In this document: positions 1 to 11,948 of the stretch, piece after piece | How positions within the stretch are numbered: the first letter of the stretch is position 1 | How the letters are laid out: each line of letters begins with the position of its first letter | NCBI GenBank assembly: GCA_025526995.1 | Contig: JAHLKG010000009.1 | Coordinates: 1,033,903-1,097,902, forward strand | Length of the DNA stretch: 64,000 nt | Source: Powellomyces hirtus | Lineage: Eukaryota; Chytridiomycota; Chytridiomycetes; Spizellomycetales; Powellomycetaceae | Direction: 5' to 3' | Translations under genes and position numbers: made by a program | The notes under the pieces: model-generated | What the model saw: the letters and a program-made list of their open reading frames with translations, nothing else | Databases searched by the model: none | What the model was told of the DNA's origin: nothing

Positions 1-3000
1 GAGGGCGATGGCTTGCAGCGGTCTGGAGGGTGTTGCTGTCGTCGGCGATGGTGTCGTCGTTGTCATTGTCGTTGCTGTGGCTCCTTGTGCGGCTGTCAAA
101 GATGGGGTGGATATCGCTGGGGTTGTTGGTGGTTGCTGTTGGTGGGCATTCGGGTAAGAGGGTGGGACGGCGCCGAGGAGGGAGTCTCGCCGGCTGGCTC
201 GTCGGGCGTTAGCGCCGACTCCACCAAACACCAAGTCCCTGACGCCCTGCACAAGCTCGAGATGGGTGACGCATTTGACCAGGACATAGTCGAAGTCCAA
301 CGTGTCCAGTGTGACGCGCTTTCCCTCGCCTACCGCCTCTCGAGCGGCGCGGTATCCGATGTCCACGACGGGCGTTCGGTCTTGCACCGGTACGACGGTC
401 GAATTGGCAATGCTTGCTGCTGGCACTGGGTCGTATTCGCAACACAACAGCTCTCCCGGAACAGTGCCTTTGAAAGCACGCTCGACGGCCTCGGTAACCA
501 CGTTCCACACCGTATCTGACTCGATGTTACCCATGTTGTCTCGCACAAAGCCGTGGAGACATATCCCACCAGTGGTCGCGAGCTTCTCGTCGCGCTTCGT
601 GAGCATCCCGACCAAAAGATCAAAGACTCCCCGTAGCAGGTCCGGGTTGGACGAGAGGGTGGTGAAGTAGGTGGTAGCGAGGTCAATGTAGAGGCGAAGT
701 CCATGAATGTAGATGGCGGTCATATTAGGATCCTTCAAGCCGCCGGCGCCGGCGCCGCGCTGTGAAGACGGGACCCGTTGCAAGGCGGAGCGCGGATTGT
801 TTTCGTCGAGGGTGGTATCGTCGTCGTTATCGCTCTCGTTCTCATCAGCGCCGGTGCCTCGGCCCAGCTCGGCAAAGATGGGCAAGATGACGCTACGTTG
901 AATATTTTTCCAGTATCCAACTTCGAACACGGCTCCGGCGGTGCGCAGAGTCTCGAACAGCGCGTCCATCGCGCGGGTTCTGACCGTGATGCTTTCGGAA
1001 TCAATGATGATGCGCGAGAAGGCAGAGAGAATGGGGAACCATTTGAGGAAAAAATGGTCTTCCGAGACGAGGCCGTTGGGTGACAGGTACGGTTGGGACG
1101 GCAGGCGTTGAGGTCCGAACGGCATGCCGCCGGTCGTAGGCGTCGGCGGCACTTCGGACACAGACGGTTTCCGTTTTCCGTTGATTGTGACCTCACCGGT
1201 CCATCCCAAGAGCCATTTGGCGACTCCCTGGAGGAGCTGAATTCCTGCATTGGCGACCTCTTCGGAATTGGGTCCCTCAACGAGCGTAACTTCGATCAAA
1301 CAGCCCACGAAATCGACAAAACCGGCACCGGCGTTGCCGACAACGTACTCAAAGAAACCGGAAAAGATCATTTGCACGACATTGACCGTCAAATTGACAA
1401 TCTTCTCGTCCCCACTTTGGGCCGCTTTGGCGAGCACAACGAAGATACTCTTCCATCCGCTGCGCAGGCTCTTGCCTCGGGCCATGATCATTTGTCGCGT
1501 GCTTGAGAGGATAAGCTCCTTGATCCGCGGGTCCTGGTTGTGTTTCATGATCCACTCAAAGGATCTCAGGAATTCGTTTTGCGCGGTCCAATGCCCGAGC
1601 TCTTCACGCTCGAGGAACTTCATGGAAAGCTGTCGTAACGAATCGACGCCGAACGTCGAAACGGTGACGTTAGGGTGGCATGCGACCGTGTTGAAGTAGG
1701 GTTGGAGGATGCGCCAGATTTGAGTCCATTCGAAACGGATGCGGGGCATGTTGTAGTAGGCGATCTCAACAATCTTTTGTAGGAGGTACATGCGCGGTGC
1801 GGATCCTGTTGCCTGCATGCTTTTCGTATTTGGTATGGCGCCTGGAGGGGTGGTGAGTGGGTCTATGCCGACTTCCTCCATTGATACGTGACACAAGCAT
1901 TTGAAAAAGTGGATGATGGCCGTTGCAGACAGTTTGAGAGTGTTGGTGAAGATTCGGTCAACAGCCACAACGGTCGCCTGGTTGTGGAACTCTGCAATGA
2001 GCTTCTCCACGGCCGGATTCGGGCGTGATTGGCTAGTCAGGTCTTCGATGGTCCGGTATGATGTCCCGGGAGGATTAGAGGCGTTGGTTCGTGGGCCTGG
2101 CGCAAATGACACCGGTCCCGTTTCCTCGCCATCTTCCTCGCGCTGCATTTCCCCACTGCGTTTCCCATCAAACGAATTGCCACGGTTCGCAATGACCTGC
2201 AATCTCTCTAGCTGCGAGATGGCTTTCAGAACCTGCATCCAGCTGCCTTCCAGGTACTCGCCCAGCTGGTCCGCCATCATAATGAGGGTTTTGATTGCAA
2301 GGATGTTCTTTGGGCGGATATCGTGGATGTGCGACAGCCCAGTCAGTTTCGAAAGTGAGGTCACAAATGCATCTCTCTCCGTTTCCATGCGGAAGATGCT
2401 TGCGAGGCGGATGGAGAGGGCAAAGCCTTCCAGACACAGATCCACCGGTCTGGGCTCGTAAGTTGGCCCGCCGCTGGTTTCGTCTCCGACCGGGCTTCCA
2501 GCTTCTTCATCGTCGGTGGACGCTTCAAAGGCAAGACTGAAAACTGCCATGAGGGGCCAGCTGGCCATTCCAAACATGGGTCGGGCGAGTTCCCCGCCCA
2601 CTGCCGTGCGGAACGGCACTACACTGCGGGTTTGTCCTTGGCGGAGGACACCCAACGATTTCTTCTGTACCTGGGAGATTTCCTTTCGGTACAGCTCTAT
2701 GCGCTGGCGTTCGTTCAGGTCGCCAGCCCCCCACCCGATCGCCATCTGGGCCAGTCGTCCAGCGTGTTCTTCCTCCATGATGATTTCATCCTGCGAGACC
2801 TGGTCGAAAATGTTTCCCAGTAACTCGTCAGGCAGGTCCCCATCATCGTTGATACCACGATTATTTTTGATGAAAGCCGCTTTGTCCATGCGGTGCTTGA
2901 TCGTGGGCGAATGTTGATCGGTATTGAGCATGATTACAGAGAAAGCCAGAGTGTAGGCCGTGTCGGCTTTCGCAAACACTTCGGGGTTGTTCTCGTAATA

Positions 3001-6000
3001 TCTGTCCGCAAACTTTTCCATGATTCGATCAATCTTTTGTGATTCTCCGGGCAATCGGAAGGTTTGCAGGAAGCCGCGTAGGGCAGGCACAAAGTCCGTC
3101 GCCGTAAAGTCGAGAGTATCGATGAAAGCATGCATGACCTCAATGCTAAACGGGTCGCCCTCCCCCAAATACTCGCCGATGGCTGCCTTTGTCAAGGAGT
3201 CTGTGTTGTGCAAGAACTGCGCAATGGACAACACATCCTCTTCGACAAAGTTGTGTTGAATCAACGCCTTGACGCCTTTAACGGGCTTTTGATTGAACAG
3301 CTTGATGTCCCTCCTCAGCATTTGCTTTCGGGAAGCCATGTTTTCAATCTGCGCCGAGTCTTCCGCGGGTGGCGTTTCTGACACGCCTCCATGCAATGAT
3401 GAAATGCTTCCGCTAGAAAAGCTGTGACTCATTTGCTGTGGACTTAGGGTTAACCAGCCGCTTCGAAGCGAAGTAAAGAGTGACAACTGAAACCCACATG
3501 ATCCAAGGAAACCAGGTGCAGGGGATGCTTGTAAACCAAGACGGGATTCGCCTGATTTGTAGCTGCCAACGCATCCGAGAAACTTTTGTTTGTATTGTCA
3601 ACACTGGAGGGCCGTCCTAGATCAGCGCTTTTCCTTTTCTCATCCCTCGCAAATTCGGCACTGGTGGCTTTCGCCGCCTCCAAAGCCTTCCTCCCTTTGA
3701 GCGACAACGGCAAATTTGGCGTCAGATCCTTGCTCCACTCCGCTAAGGAATTAACTAACGCCACAAGACAGCAGAGTCCACGGAGTCGCAGTCGTCGCTC
3801 TTGCCCTTTCTTGAGCTGCTCTTTAGTGTCCAATCCCGCGGCGCTGACGGCAAAGCCCATCAATCCCGTAGATGCAACGGGGGCGGTTGTGTCACGCCCT
3901 TGAGCGACGCGACTACAGACGTTAACGATGCGCTCGAACAGTGAAACCATCGCAATATCACAGTCGTTATTGATGTACAGGTCAGCCAGCGTCTAGAGGA
4001 AAAGGACCGTCTTGAAGTCAGTAGTCCATCGGCCGTTCGACAGTGTCAGGAACAGAGGCAAGGTGTGCTGACCAACCTGAGGGTTTTCACAAATTTTTAG
4101 CAGGCCTTGCAGCACCATCCTCTTTTGATTGTAGCTCGAGTTTCCCATTTCGAGAATATGCAAATAGATAGTGTTGAGCAACACCTCGACCTCCGTTTTC
4201 AGCTTTGACCGATAATATCGCGTAACCATCAGGAAGATGGACAAGCTCAGCTCGAACAAGGCCGGATTGGTGGTCACTCCGTTTCGAGAGATAGACAGAC
4301 ACAGGTTCTGCCTGATCAAGCTGACGTAGAGGTCATCGGACTGAAATATGGCGCCGCAGTTATTCATGACAGACATGATGAGTTCCAGAGCCAACTGGCG
4401 GGCCTTGGTGGACTGGTAAGAGATTTCGTCCATTGCCGCAGCTTCCTTGACGTGAGCTGCGTTGAATGTCACGGAGCTGGATTGCGAGTTCTCCGATGTG
4501 ACCGATAGGCGACACAGGAGACGGAATACGAGATAGACATCTTTCCGTAGCAGCTCATTGTAATAGGTAATCGTTGGGTTGTAAGGGTTGCCCTCCACTG
4601 GCGTGCATTTCGGAATCTTGTCGGTGGGACGCGTCGCAGGATCTGCGGCGGGTGCGACTTCTCCATCCTGTGAAGACGCCCTGTTATCGTCAACAGCGCA
4701 TTGTTTTATTGCCGCCGTTGATGATGCCTCTTTTGTTGCAAGAGGCAGCTCACTCTCGGACACATTTTCCGGCTCGCCCAAAGTAGGAGGTGTCAGCGGT
4801 ATATCAACAGGCGCGTCCGGTGCCTCCGTCGCTATCTGGTCCTTCATGGCATCAGTAGGTGGTGGTGCGGCCTCTTCATCTGTCGTCTCCAGGGCTGCCT
4901 CCTTGGCCACAGAGGTATCAGATTGTACGCTGTCCGAAACATCCGATTGCACTGATCTGCTCGCCTCCTCAGGATCATTCTCAACTACTGCAGGGCTGTC
5001 GCCATCGCCAGGGGGTTTCCCGTCCAATGGCGTGCGCGTTTCTAGCCCTGTCAGTTTCTCGATCTCGGCCATTGAGCCGGTCTCCAAGCTTCGCGCTAAA
5101 ACTTCCGCATATCTCTCCATTCTCGAGAAGATCAGGTTAACCATCTGGGTTAGGGATGCCTTGGCGGTCATCTGGTTCACTTGTGTGCGAGAGTTCAAGT
5201 GGACGTTAAAGCAGGTCTGGATCACTTTCAAAAGAGATACTTGATGAACTTGGCACGCAGGGGACGTCACGGCGGTCAATAGGACCTTCAAGACCTGCAG
5301 CTGCACTGCTTCGTCTTGTCCACCCGAGAAACTCGTGCAGACCGAGTGAATGATTTCGTCAATGAGATATGGATTTGGCGGGTAGGTTGGGGTTTCACCA
5401 GGCGCATTTGGTAGCAAGGACGTGCTGCGTGCGGTGATCAGAGGTCCGTTGCTGTGCACAGGTTGAGGAGTGACGGGTGAAGAGTCCGAAAGGGCAGGTT
5501 CAGCAGCATCTTCTTGATCGTTGTATTCCACTGGTTCTGGGGATGTCGGAGGTGAGGAGATATCCAGATGTGACAGGTCATTGTCGACGCCTGGGGTGTT
5601 TGACGCGCGGCGTTGAGGGGGCAGCGGTTGCGGCTCGAGCTTTTCCGGTAACAAGGCACCGCGAAGGACCTGGTGAGCAATGAGCTTTTGCAAGCAATCA
5701 AGAGCCGCCTCCCTTGTACGTGCGGGTTGGTTGTGCTGGCACGCGATTTTGAAAGGTCGCCAGTAATTGTCAGCGCTGCGCAAACCGTGCCGTTGGAGAT
5801 CAGATCACTGTCATTTTATGAGAGCCATTTGGTCTCAAGCTCGGGGCGTACCTTATATTGGCTTCGCTACCGCCATCTGCTTCTTTCTCCTGCTCGAGCT
5901 TTTGCAGAGAGGCTTCGACAGCATCTCTCAGCTCGCTGCCGCGTGAACTTTCGGCCAGCAGACGGTCCAAGCTCGCTTGTAGAAGACGAGCTGGCGCGGG

Positions 6001-6018
6001 AGGAGTGGCTGATGCCAT
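1..6018 (-). CDS. SEC7: Sec7-domain Arf guanine-nucleotide exchange factor (BIG/SEC7 type), 3' end outside the window
   Basis: Large Arf-GEF that loads GTP on Arf at the trans-Golgi to drive coat recruitment. Exons that close in phase are 6018-5852, 5775-4077, 3992-3537 and 3435 to the edge, giving 1,919 codons; introns are 76, 84 and 101 bp. The start is the ATG at 6018. In order one sees an N-terminal DCB-like region, a long acidic Ser/Pro/Thr linker, an HUS box reading INNDCD (just after the 3993-4076 intron), the catalytic Sec7 domain at about residues 800-990 with FRLPGESQ carrying the glutamate finger and NNRGIND, then helical HDS repeats and a Thr/Ser/Pro-rich tail still open at base 1. 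The spliced join PQ/TLADLY matches the family pattern around the HUS box. It is divergent from the cyclophilin gene. The family is certain; the true C-terminus cannot be seen. Confidence 0.93.
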
Positions 6019-6973
6019 CTTGAAGTTCAATTGTCCGCTTCCTCTGTTTTGAAACAGTATCGATGTCGAGTGAGTGGGGCTATACGGCTATGCAGTTGCA
6101 GTTCGGGGAGTGTTGCGAGTCCAACTTCAATTGTGAGGGTGCCCGTGTGCGTGGCGGAGGGTGTTGCTGCGGCGGACGGCGGCTGATGACTGAGAGGCCA
6201 TTTGCAGAGCGCGTCGCGTAACCCGCCATTACTGGTACTTGAATCACTACTGTAATTTACACATGAACAAGGAGAGGAGAACTTGTGGGGCAGAAGCAGA
6301 AGAAGTCGAAGCAGATTTTTCATCATGTGTGAAGCTGGCGTGGGAAGAGGTGTTGGGACATGCAAAAAAAGAAGAGGTTGTAAGGTACTATTGGAAGCTT
6401 TGAGTCGTTCCTGATGGATATTATCCAATCCACTGACTCACTGTCTGATTGACAGCATCATCACTATATCGATATGCAATTCATCGCATCCGCACGGCAC
6501 ACCCACCGTCTTCTGTGCTTTCTTCGTTTCCCCCATTCCTATCTTTTCCCAACGGCTTTGTTTTTCTTTCCTTCGCAGTAAAAAGGACTTTGCCCTCCCT
6601 TTGCACTGGACTGAGGTCTGCCCAGATTCAGCACCACCCCCCTGAATTAAGCATCTTCTAATGCGTCATCCTCAACGTATCAGTGTCACGTGCCTAACTC
6701 TCCAAAAAACTCAAATCAAGTCGGTCGGTCGCGAGGGAAAGCCCCCCCGTCGACTTTGTTGTGCAGATCTACTCATCTCCCTCCCATCACAAACACAAAT
6801 TTCAGAGGTATGTTTCGTTCCACTCGTTGCTGCCGTCTCAATCACCACACGCATGTGCAGGTGGAGCGTTGGCGAGAGAAATCCTACTCGTTCGTGCTGG
6901 TGTTGGCAATCCTTGATCGCAGCTCATATCAACTAACTTGTAGCCCTATCCCCCTGCTCCCTCTCCATCCACT
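6019..6973. promoter_or_regulatory. Divergent intergenic region between SEC7 and the cyclophilin gene
   Basis: No supported gene lies in these 955 bp. Both flanking genes start outward, so the promoters of both must lie here. The half next to the cyclophilin is pyrimidine-rich on the plus strand, with many CT and C runs (6590-6800), as is common upstream of highly expressed fungal genes. Short ORFs here have no family signature. No core promoter motif is claimed. Confidence 0.5.
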
Positions 6974-7296
6974 ATGGCCTTCCGATTCTCCAACGTTCTC
7001 CGAACCGTCTCAAACGCCGCGTCAAAGATGTCCAACCCTAAAGTCTTCTTCGACGTTGCTGCCGACAATGAGCCTCTTGGCCGCATCGTCATGGAGCTCC
7101 GCGCCGACGTTGTCCCCAAGACGGCCGAGAACTTCCGCGCTCTCTGCACCGGAGAGAAGGTAACATATTGCGTGGACCGCAAAGGTGTCGGATTCTTGTA
7201 CTGATGACTGCTCCTCTCTCCGTATCGCAGGGCTTTGGTTACTCTGGCTCCTCGTTCCACCGTGTCATTCCCCAGTTCATGCTCCAGGGTGGTGAC

Positions 7297-7346
<50 letters not shown>

Positions 7347-7392
7347 TGACGACGAGAACTTCACCCTGAAGCACACCGGCCCCGGTATTCTC

Positions 7393-7425
<33 letters not shown>

Positions 7426-7593
7426 TCCCAGTTCTTCATCTGCACCGTTGAGACCCGCTGGTTGGACGGCAAGCACGTGGTCTTTGGCTCCGTCACCGAG
7501 GGCATGGACGTTGTCAAGAAGGTTGAAAGCTTTGGCTCTCAGTCTGGAAAGACCAAGAAGAAGGTCACCATCTCCAAGTCGGGCCAGTTGTAA
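6974..7593 (+). CDS. Cyclophilin-type peptidyl-prolyl cis-trans isomerase, possibly dual cytosolic/mitochondrial
   Basis: Catalyses cis-trans isomerisation of X-Pro bonds and is the cyclosporin A target. Exons 6974-7159 and 7231-7593, with one 71 bp intron after GEK, give 182 aa. The cyclophilin core is complete: the catalytic arginine in [41 protein letters not shown], and the cyclosporin-binding tryptophan in [13 protein letters not shown]. The first 18 residues ([18 protein letters not shown]) contain Arg and Ser and no acid and look like a mitochondrial presequence. A second in-frame ATG at 7028 would start a cytosolic form at [10 protein letters not shown]. One gene producing both forms is known for other fungal cyclophilins; here it is inferred from the sequence only. 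It converges with UFD1. Confidence 0.96.
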
Positions 7594-7900
7594 ATCACCC
7601 GCTTGGTTGCTTGATTTTCTCTTTGTTTTTATTTTGTTGTCCCGATTTTGAGCGGTACAATATAAACCTTTTTATATGTTCATTGTATAAAATTTTTTCG
7701 CAACCTGTTTCGAGAATTCTGAAAGACGATTTATTGTCACGCCAGAATGCAGAACGGCATGACAGGATGATCGTGTCTCATGATCAACCAAGCTGCCGAC
7801 TGTGTGAGAGCTGACGGGAGACACAGACAGACGGGGGCGGGACAGGTGTATGTAATAATGTGGTTATTATGTACAGTAGTGGCATAAACTGAAGTTACAG
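7594..7900. other. Convergent 3' intergenic region (cyclophilin / UFD1)
   Basis: A 307 bp stretch between two converging stop codons. It is AT-rich near 7640-7700, as expected for polyadenylation regions. No gene or repeat seen. Confidence 0.6.
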
Positions 7901-8968
7901 CTACTTTCTCGAAGAGCTACCGGATGTCGACGAGGATCCAGCAGCGCCCCTTCGCGCGGCTTTCAGGGTTTGACCGGCACCAGTAAACGCGGGAGGACCT
8001 CCACCACTCCCCCCACTTCCACCGCCACCACCGCCACCACCACCGCTCGAAGACGGTGGTTCGGTATCACTGTGGCCTTTCCCTTTCACCGGCACAACAG
8101 GATATCCAAAAAACAGCTTTCCTGGTGGCAAACGCAGAGCAGCCGGCACGTTTGTCGTATCTACGAGCGAAGCCGTACCGTCTGGCGCGCCGTGCTTCTT
8201 TCCGCTGAGCTTCTGCCCGGACCCAGCAAACGGTTTGAATGCGATATCTTCTGCAACCGTATGCTCTTTGATGCTCGTCGTGCTTCCCTTCAAATTGGGC
8301 TGATTCACGGCCGCTGCTGCTGAGGCCGGTCGGTGCATGGGTGTCGGTTCGACGTACCCAACGGGCGGAGCAAAGTCGACTTCCAAGTCTGTCTCGACGA
8401 TCGAAATGCCCTGGCCTTCAGGTTTCTTTTCCAAAACGAGAATGTCATACAACTTGTCATTGTACTTGAACGAGATAATGTCCCCGACGGTCAAGGTGGA
8501 GAAGTTGCGCAAGGCTTGTTCCAGCACGGCTTTCGGGTCGGTGATCTCCAAGAAATCCACCGACTGCGGCTGGATCTTGACAAAGGTCCCCAGCGGCAAT
8601 TCCACATTCTTAATGTCGATAAATTGTCCTTCTTCCAACAACAAGGTTTGCATCATCCATTGTGGGACATACACGCGTCCTTCTTCCGCGGTGAATTCCA
8701 ACACGCCCGAGTGCGACGTCCGGTCCTGGGCGGCATTAGTCAGCTGAAACAGCATAGGCCAGCTTATGTGCAGAGAGGAAAGCTTGACAAAGGCAGAGTT
8801 GGGGAGCACAATCTTTCCGCCGTACAGAAGCTCGGGACGTTCGGTCATGGTCTGCATCATGGCGGCCGAGTAGCATCGGTAGGTCTCGGAGAAAGAACTG
8901 CCTTGGTGAGGGAGGGCGCCCCGCGGCAATATGTGGTGGGCATCCTCGTAATCGTAGTCACCGAACAT
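7901..8968 (-). CDS. UFD1: UFD1, substrate-recruiting cofactor of the Cdc48/p97 segregase
   Basis: With Npl4, UFD1 brings ubiquitinated substrates to the Cdc48 ATPase for ER-associated degradation and other extraction reactions. It is a single exon of 355 aa from the ATG at 8968 to TAG at 7901; the longer open frame upstream begins without ATG. The N-terminal UT3 (double-psi barrel) region is clear: FSETYRCYSAAMM, GGKIVLPNSAF, WPMLFQL, GVLEFTAEEGRVYVPQWMM, LPLGTFVKIQP, and ALRNFSTLTVGDIISF. The C-terminal half, where UFD1 binds Cdc48 and Npl4, is low-complexity, with a tract of about ten glycines and a Ser-rich end, and is less conserved. The length is normal for the family. It is divergent from the FYVE gene. 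Confidence 0.96.
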   Translation of the reverse strand: MFGDYDYEDAHHILPRGALPHQGSSFSETYRCYSAAMMQTMTERPELLYGGKIVLPNSAFVKLSSLHISWPMLFQLTNAAQDRTSHSGVLEFTAEEGRVYVPQWMMQTLLLEEGQFIDIKNVELPLGTFVKIQPQSVDFLEITDPKAVLEQALRNFSTLTVGDIISFKYNDKLYDILVLEKKPEGQGISIVETDLEVDFAPPVGYVEPTPMHRPASAAAAVNQPNLKGSTTSIKEHTVAEDIAFKPFAGSGQKLSGKKHGAPDGTASLVDTTNVPAALRLPPGKLFFGYPVVPVKGKGHSDTEPPSSSGGGGGGGGGSGGSGGGPPAFTGAGQTLKAARRGAAGSSSTSGSSSRK

Positions 8969-9627
8969 GGCTGAGAGGCGTGTATGCGTCCGTGCGTGAG
9001 GGAGAGGGTGAGGGTGAGAGTTACGGTATGTATGAGACCAAGGAAGATTGAACAAGAAGTCTGTAAGAATGTGTTTTTGGCAACAAGCGCGTTCGTTGTT
9101 CGTTGTGCTGGCACTCGTCACTCAATCCGGGTAGTAGACACAACAACCCATTCCCCCCTGCTTTTCCTTCCTTTTCTCTTTTTTTTTTTTTTCTTTTTTG
9201 TTGCCGTGTGCTTTGGCTGGCGGTCAAGACAGTCTCTCAATACCCCCACATCTCCACCTTCGTGGGTGATAAACGCTACCCGCACTCGCTGGAACTCCCC
9301 GTGGTGTAACACTTTTGAGAACACTCCTCGACTGGACAGCGAGCTTTTGGTGTATCCTTTGTCTCCTTGTCGGTGACCAACACGACGAAAACAGCGTAGG
9401 GAAACATCTCGAAGCCTACCACTCTGGATTTCCTTGTCACAACTCCCAGTAGTGGCACCTGTCTTCTCCCTATCTATACCAACATACGGACGACTAGTAA
9501 CGTCTCGAATGGCTACATGACTGGGTTTACAGTATAAGCATTATTTCGACAAACAACAATTACGTTCAAGCGATAGCACCCGCTCCAATAGCTTTTTGGT
9601 TTTGCGCCCGATATACAACCTCCCAAC
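8969..9627. promoter_or_regulatory. Divergent intergenic region between UFD1 and the FYVE gene
   Basis: 659 bp without a supported gene; promoters of two divergent genes must lie here. Notable content is a long T-rich tract at about 9176-9200 and a purine-rich GAGGGTGAGGGTGAGAG stretch just upstream of the UFD1 start. No motif is assigned. Confidence 0.45.
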
Positions 9628-10738
9628 ATGGATCCTCAGGTAACTATCACTAGCCTGGCTTGTGTCATTATCGCACTCGTAACCATATATTTTACTAGAC
9701 GCTTTACAATCGCCTCCACAAACGACCCTCTCGGCCCGTGATAGGGTCCAACCCGAATCCGCTGAACTCCACATCCCAGGTCCACTACACCCTTCCGCCA
9801 ACCGCTCCAGCAACCGACCAGCAACCACAACCTCAACAACAACAGCAACAACAACGACAACAACAGCAGCCTACCCCGTCCATGTTGCGTCTGGGCTCGT
9901 CGGTTCCGTCGCACCGCCAACAGTTTGGTGGTCGCGAGCGGACCTTGAGTAATGCAACGCTCCCCACCGTGGTTCGCAGAGTCCATGAAATGCCCTTCAA
10001 ACGAGGCGTAGTCATAGGAAGCCTGAAGGAAGACAGTTCAGGCTTTGTCATGGGCCCGCCAACGAGGGCTCATTGGAAACCGGACGTGGAAGCCCCAGAG
10101 TGCGAGAAATGTAATCAGCGCTTTGGCTTTTTGCTGAGACGGCACCATGTACGTAAAAATCTACGCGCGAACTTTGAGGGAAAATTTGCTCAAAGATGGA
10201 TGATTGACCCATTCACCCTCATTCAGTGTCGACGATGTGGAGGAGTATTCTGTCTCAGCTGTTCCTCGGTAAGCAAACAAAGGTCCAGAAGCTAACCGTC
10301 AATCTGCAAATCTGATTTACTGAGACCACTTTTGTCATCTATGCAGCACTTTATTCGATTAGACCAAAACGCCAATTTCCACCCTGCCGGTCTCGTCTGC
10401 CGTGTCTGCGACTCATGCTACGCAGAATACGAGTCCCGCGGCACACGCAGCATCCTCGGCGTTGCCAACTCAACGTCAGACAGCAGCATCAACAATAATA
10501 ATAACAGTACGGAAGAGAACACTATACCACCGGAAGCCGCTAGAGACCCGAACCAAGCAGATGTTGCGAAAGCGGTGCCCATCGCCGCTGGGAAGCAGGA
10601 TAAAGTGCCAGGTATGTAAACGATCCTCTGACCCCTCCCTGGGTTGTGGTTGCTAACTCTCTCCTATTTGTTAAACCCACAGAAGCGGCCATGTCCCTGA
10701 TGTCCGTTCCATCTGACTGGCAATGGTCCACCTTCTGA
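9628..10738 (+). CDS. FYVE zinc-finger protein, endosomal PI3P binder
   Basis: Likely binds phosphatidylinositol-3-phosphate on endosome or vacuole membranes. Five exons close in phase: 9628-9639, 9699-10148, 10227-10268, 10347-10611 and 10683-10738, giving 274 aa; introns are 59, 78, 78 and 71 bp. The first exon codes only MDPQ. A Gln/Pro-rich stretch follows, then a FYVE domain with the WKPD entry motif, the first CxxC pair in CEKCNQRFG, the basic RRHH patch split by an intron and continuing CRRCGGVFC, and the last pair CRVCDSC. The extreme C-terminus SVPSDWQWSTF resembles a conserved tail of fungal FYVE proteins. No second lipid-binding or catalytic domain is seen, so the exact orthologue is not named. 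Confidence 0.9.
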
Positions 10739-11329
10739 GAAACACGAAGAGACAGCAACACAGAAAAATCTAGCAATGTATCCGTGCCCGTATATAGATA
10801 GATATATCATTTTGCGTTCCGCACCACCAATCCCCGAGCAGGGGAGATGGGGCGAGCGAGGCTTCCGTTAGTACCAAGTGCTTCGCGAGGGAAGAGCCGG
10901 GGTAATTTTTCTTTGTTTTGTGAATACTTTTTTTTGTTGTTTCTTGTTGCCGATTTGCAAGAATTATTGGGTGTTGCAGTTTTTGACACTCGATGGGTGT
11001 TGTTAGATGGCTTGATCAATTCCAGTTGATGTCTTAAATCCTGTAGCAGTAGGTCAAATAACACGTTTGTTGGGTTGACTTGGCGTGGCGCTGCTGGGCT
11101 GTGAAACCTTCCATCTCTGGTCGTGACACGCGCGTTTAGCTTTTCGTTTTGCCGTTTGCTTGGCCGTTCCCTCTTTCCCTCCCGTCGTATCTCTTTTGTC
11201 AGGCTGTCAGTTCCTCCCTTGCTGTATACATAAGATTAACCTTGTCCTTGAACTGCGACGTAAAAGCACTCAGCACATACACACAGCTCAAGAACCTCCC
11301 TCTCGCACTACTTCGGAAAAAGTAAAACA
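10739..11329. other. Intergenic region, FYVE gene to CYSTM-like gene
   Basis: About 590 bp containing the 3' region of the FYVE gene and the promoter of the next gene. T-rich stretches occur at 10906-10945. No gene supported. Confidence 0.5.
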
Positions 11330-11948
11330 ATGGGCGACCAACCTTACTACTACCAGAACGGAGGGAATAACAACAACAACTCAACAGGTATGCACGAGAG
11401 CGAACGGACTGTTTTAGCTGTTGTTCCCAATATCGCACAGACACACCACTCTTCGTCTCTTAAACCGCACAGTCGCCCTCTAACCTTCTTCATTGTTCCT
11501 CTCTCGCTAGACAAATCCGGCTACCCAGCTCCCCAGCAAGGCGGCGGCTACGTCCCACAATACGGCGCTCCCGCGCAGGCGCCTTACGTCGCGCAACCCC
11601 AAAACAGCTTCCAGAGCGGAAACAGCGGTCAGCAGGGCTACGGACAACAGCAGTACCCACAACAAGGAGCCATGCAGCAACAGCAGTATCCCCAACAGCA
11701 ATACTACCAACCCCAGCCTGGCCCTACTACGGTCTACCAGCAGCAGCCCCAGAAGAGCAATAATGATGGACTTTGCGCTGGCCTGTAAGTATAGTGGAAC
11801 TTGCGGATGCGCGACACGAATGAGTGGCATGGGTTATTGACCTGGCATTCCACTCTTCCTTTTTTTTTCCTTCCGTTTTCCTTTCTTTTCTCGTTGAAAT
11901 AGTGCCCTCGGTGCCTGCCTGTGCTGCTGCTTCGATTGTCTGACCTAG
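11330..11948 (+). CDS. Small Gln/Tyr-rich protein with C-terminal Cys-rich membrane tail (CYSTM-like)
   Basis: Exons 11330-11387, 11511-11784 and 11903-11948 give 125 aa in closed phase; introns are 123 and 118 bp. The N-terminus MGDQPYYYQNGG and the middle are rich in Gln, Tyr, Pro and Gly with repeats of QQYPQQ. The last exon supplies GACLCCCFDCLT at the very end, giving an AGLALGACLCCCFDCLT terminus as in the CYSTM family of small stress-related, membrane-anchored proteins, whose cysteines may be palmitoylated. The family is known in fungi and plants for roles in stress and metal resistance; the function here is inferred from the tail alone. Unusually, the cysteine cluster depends on correct splicing of a tiny final exon. 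Confidence 0.8.

Noticed and set aside
735..1280. Long minus-strand ORF of 181 codons inside the SEC7 gene
   Set aside because: It is a shifted frame of the SEC7 last exon. The true frame is open without interruption from 3435 to base 1 and carries HDS-type helices.
3436..3460. TTAGGGTTAACC near 3444 as an interstitial telomere
   Set aside because: Only one and a half units, and it lies within a SEC7 intron at the acceptor; chance is sufficient.
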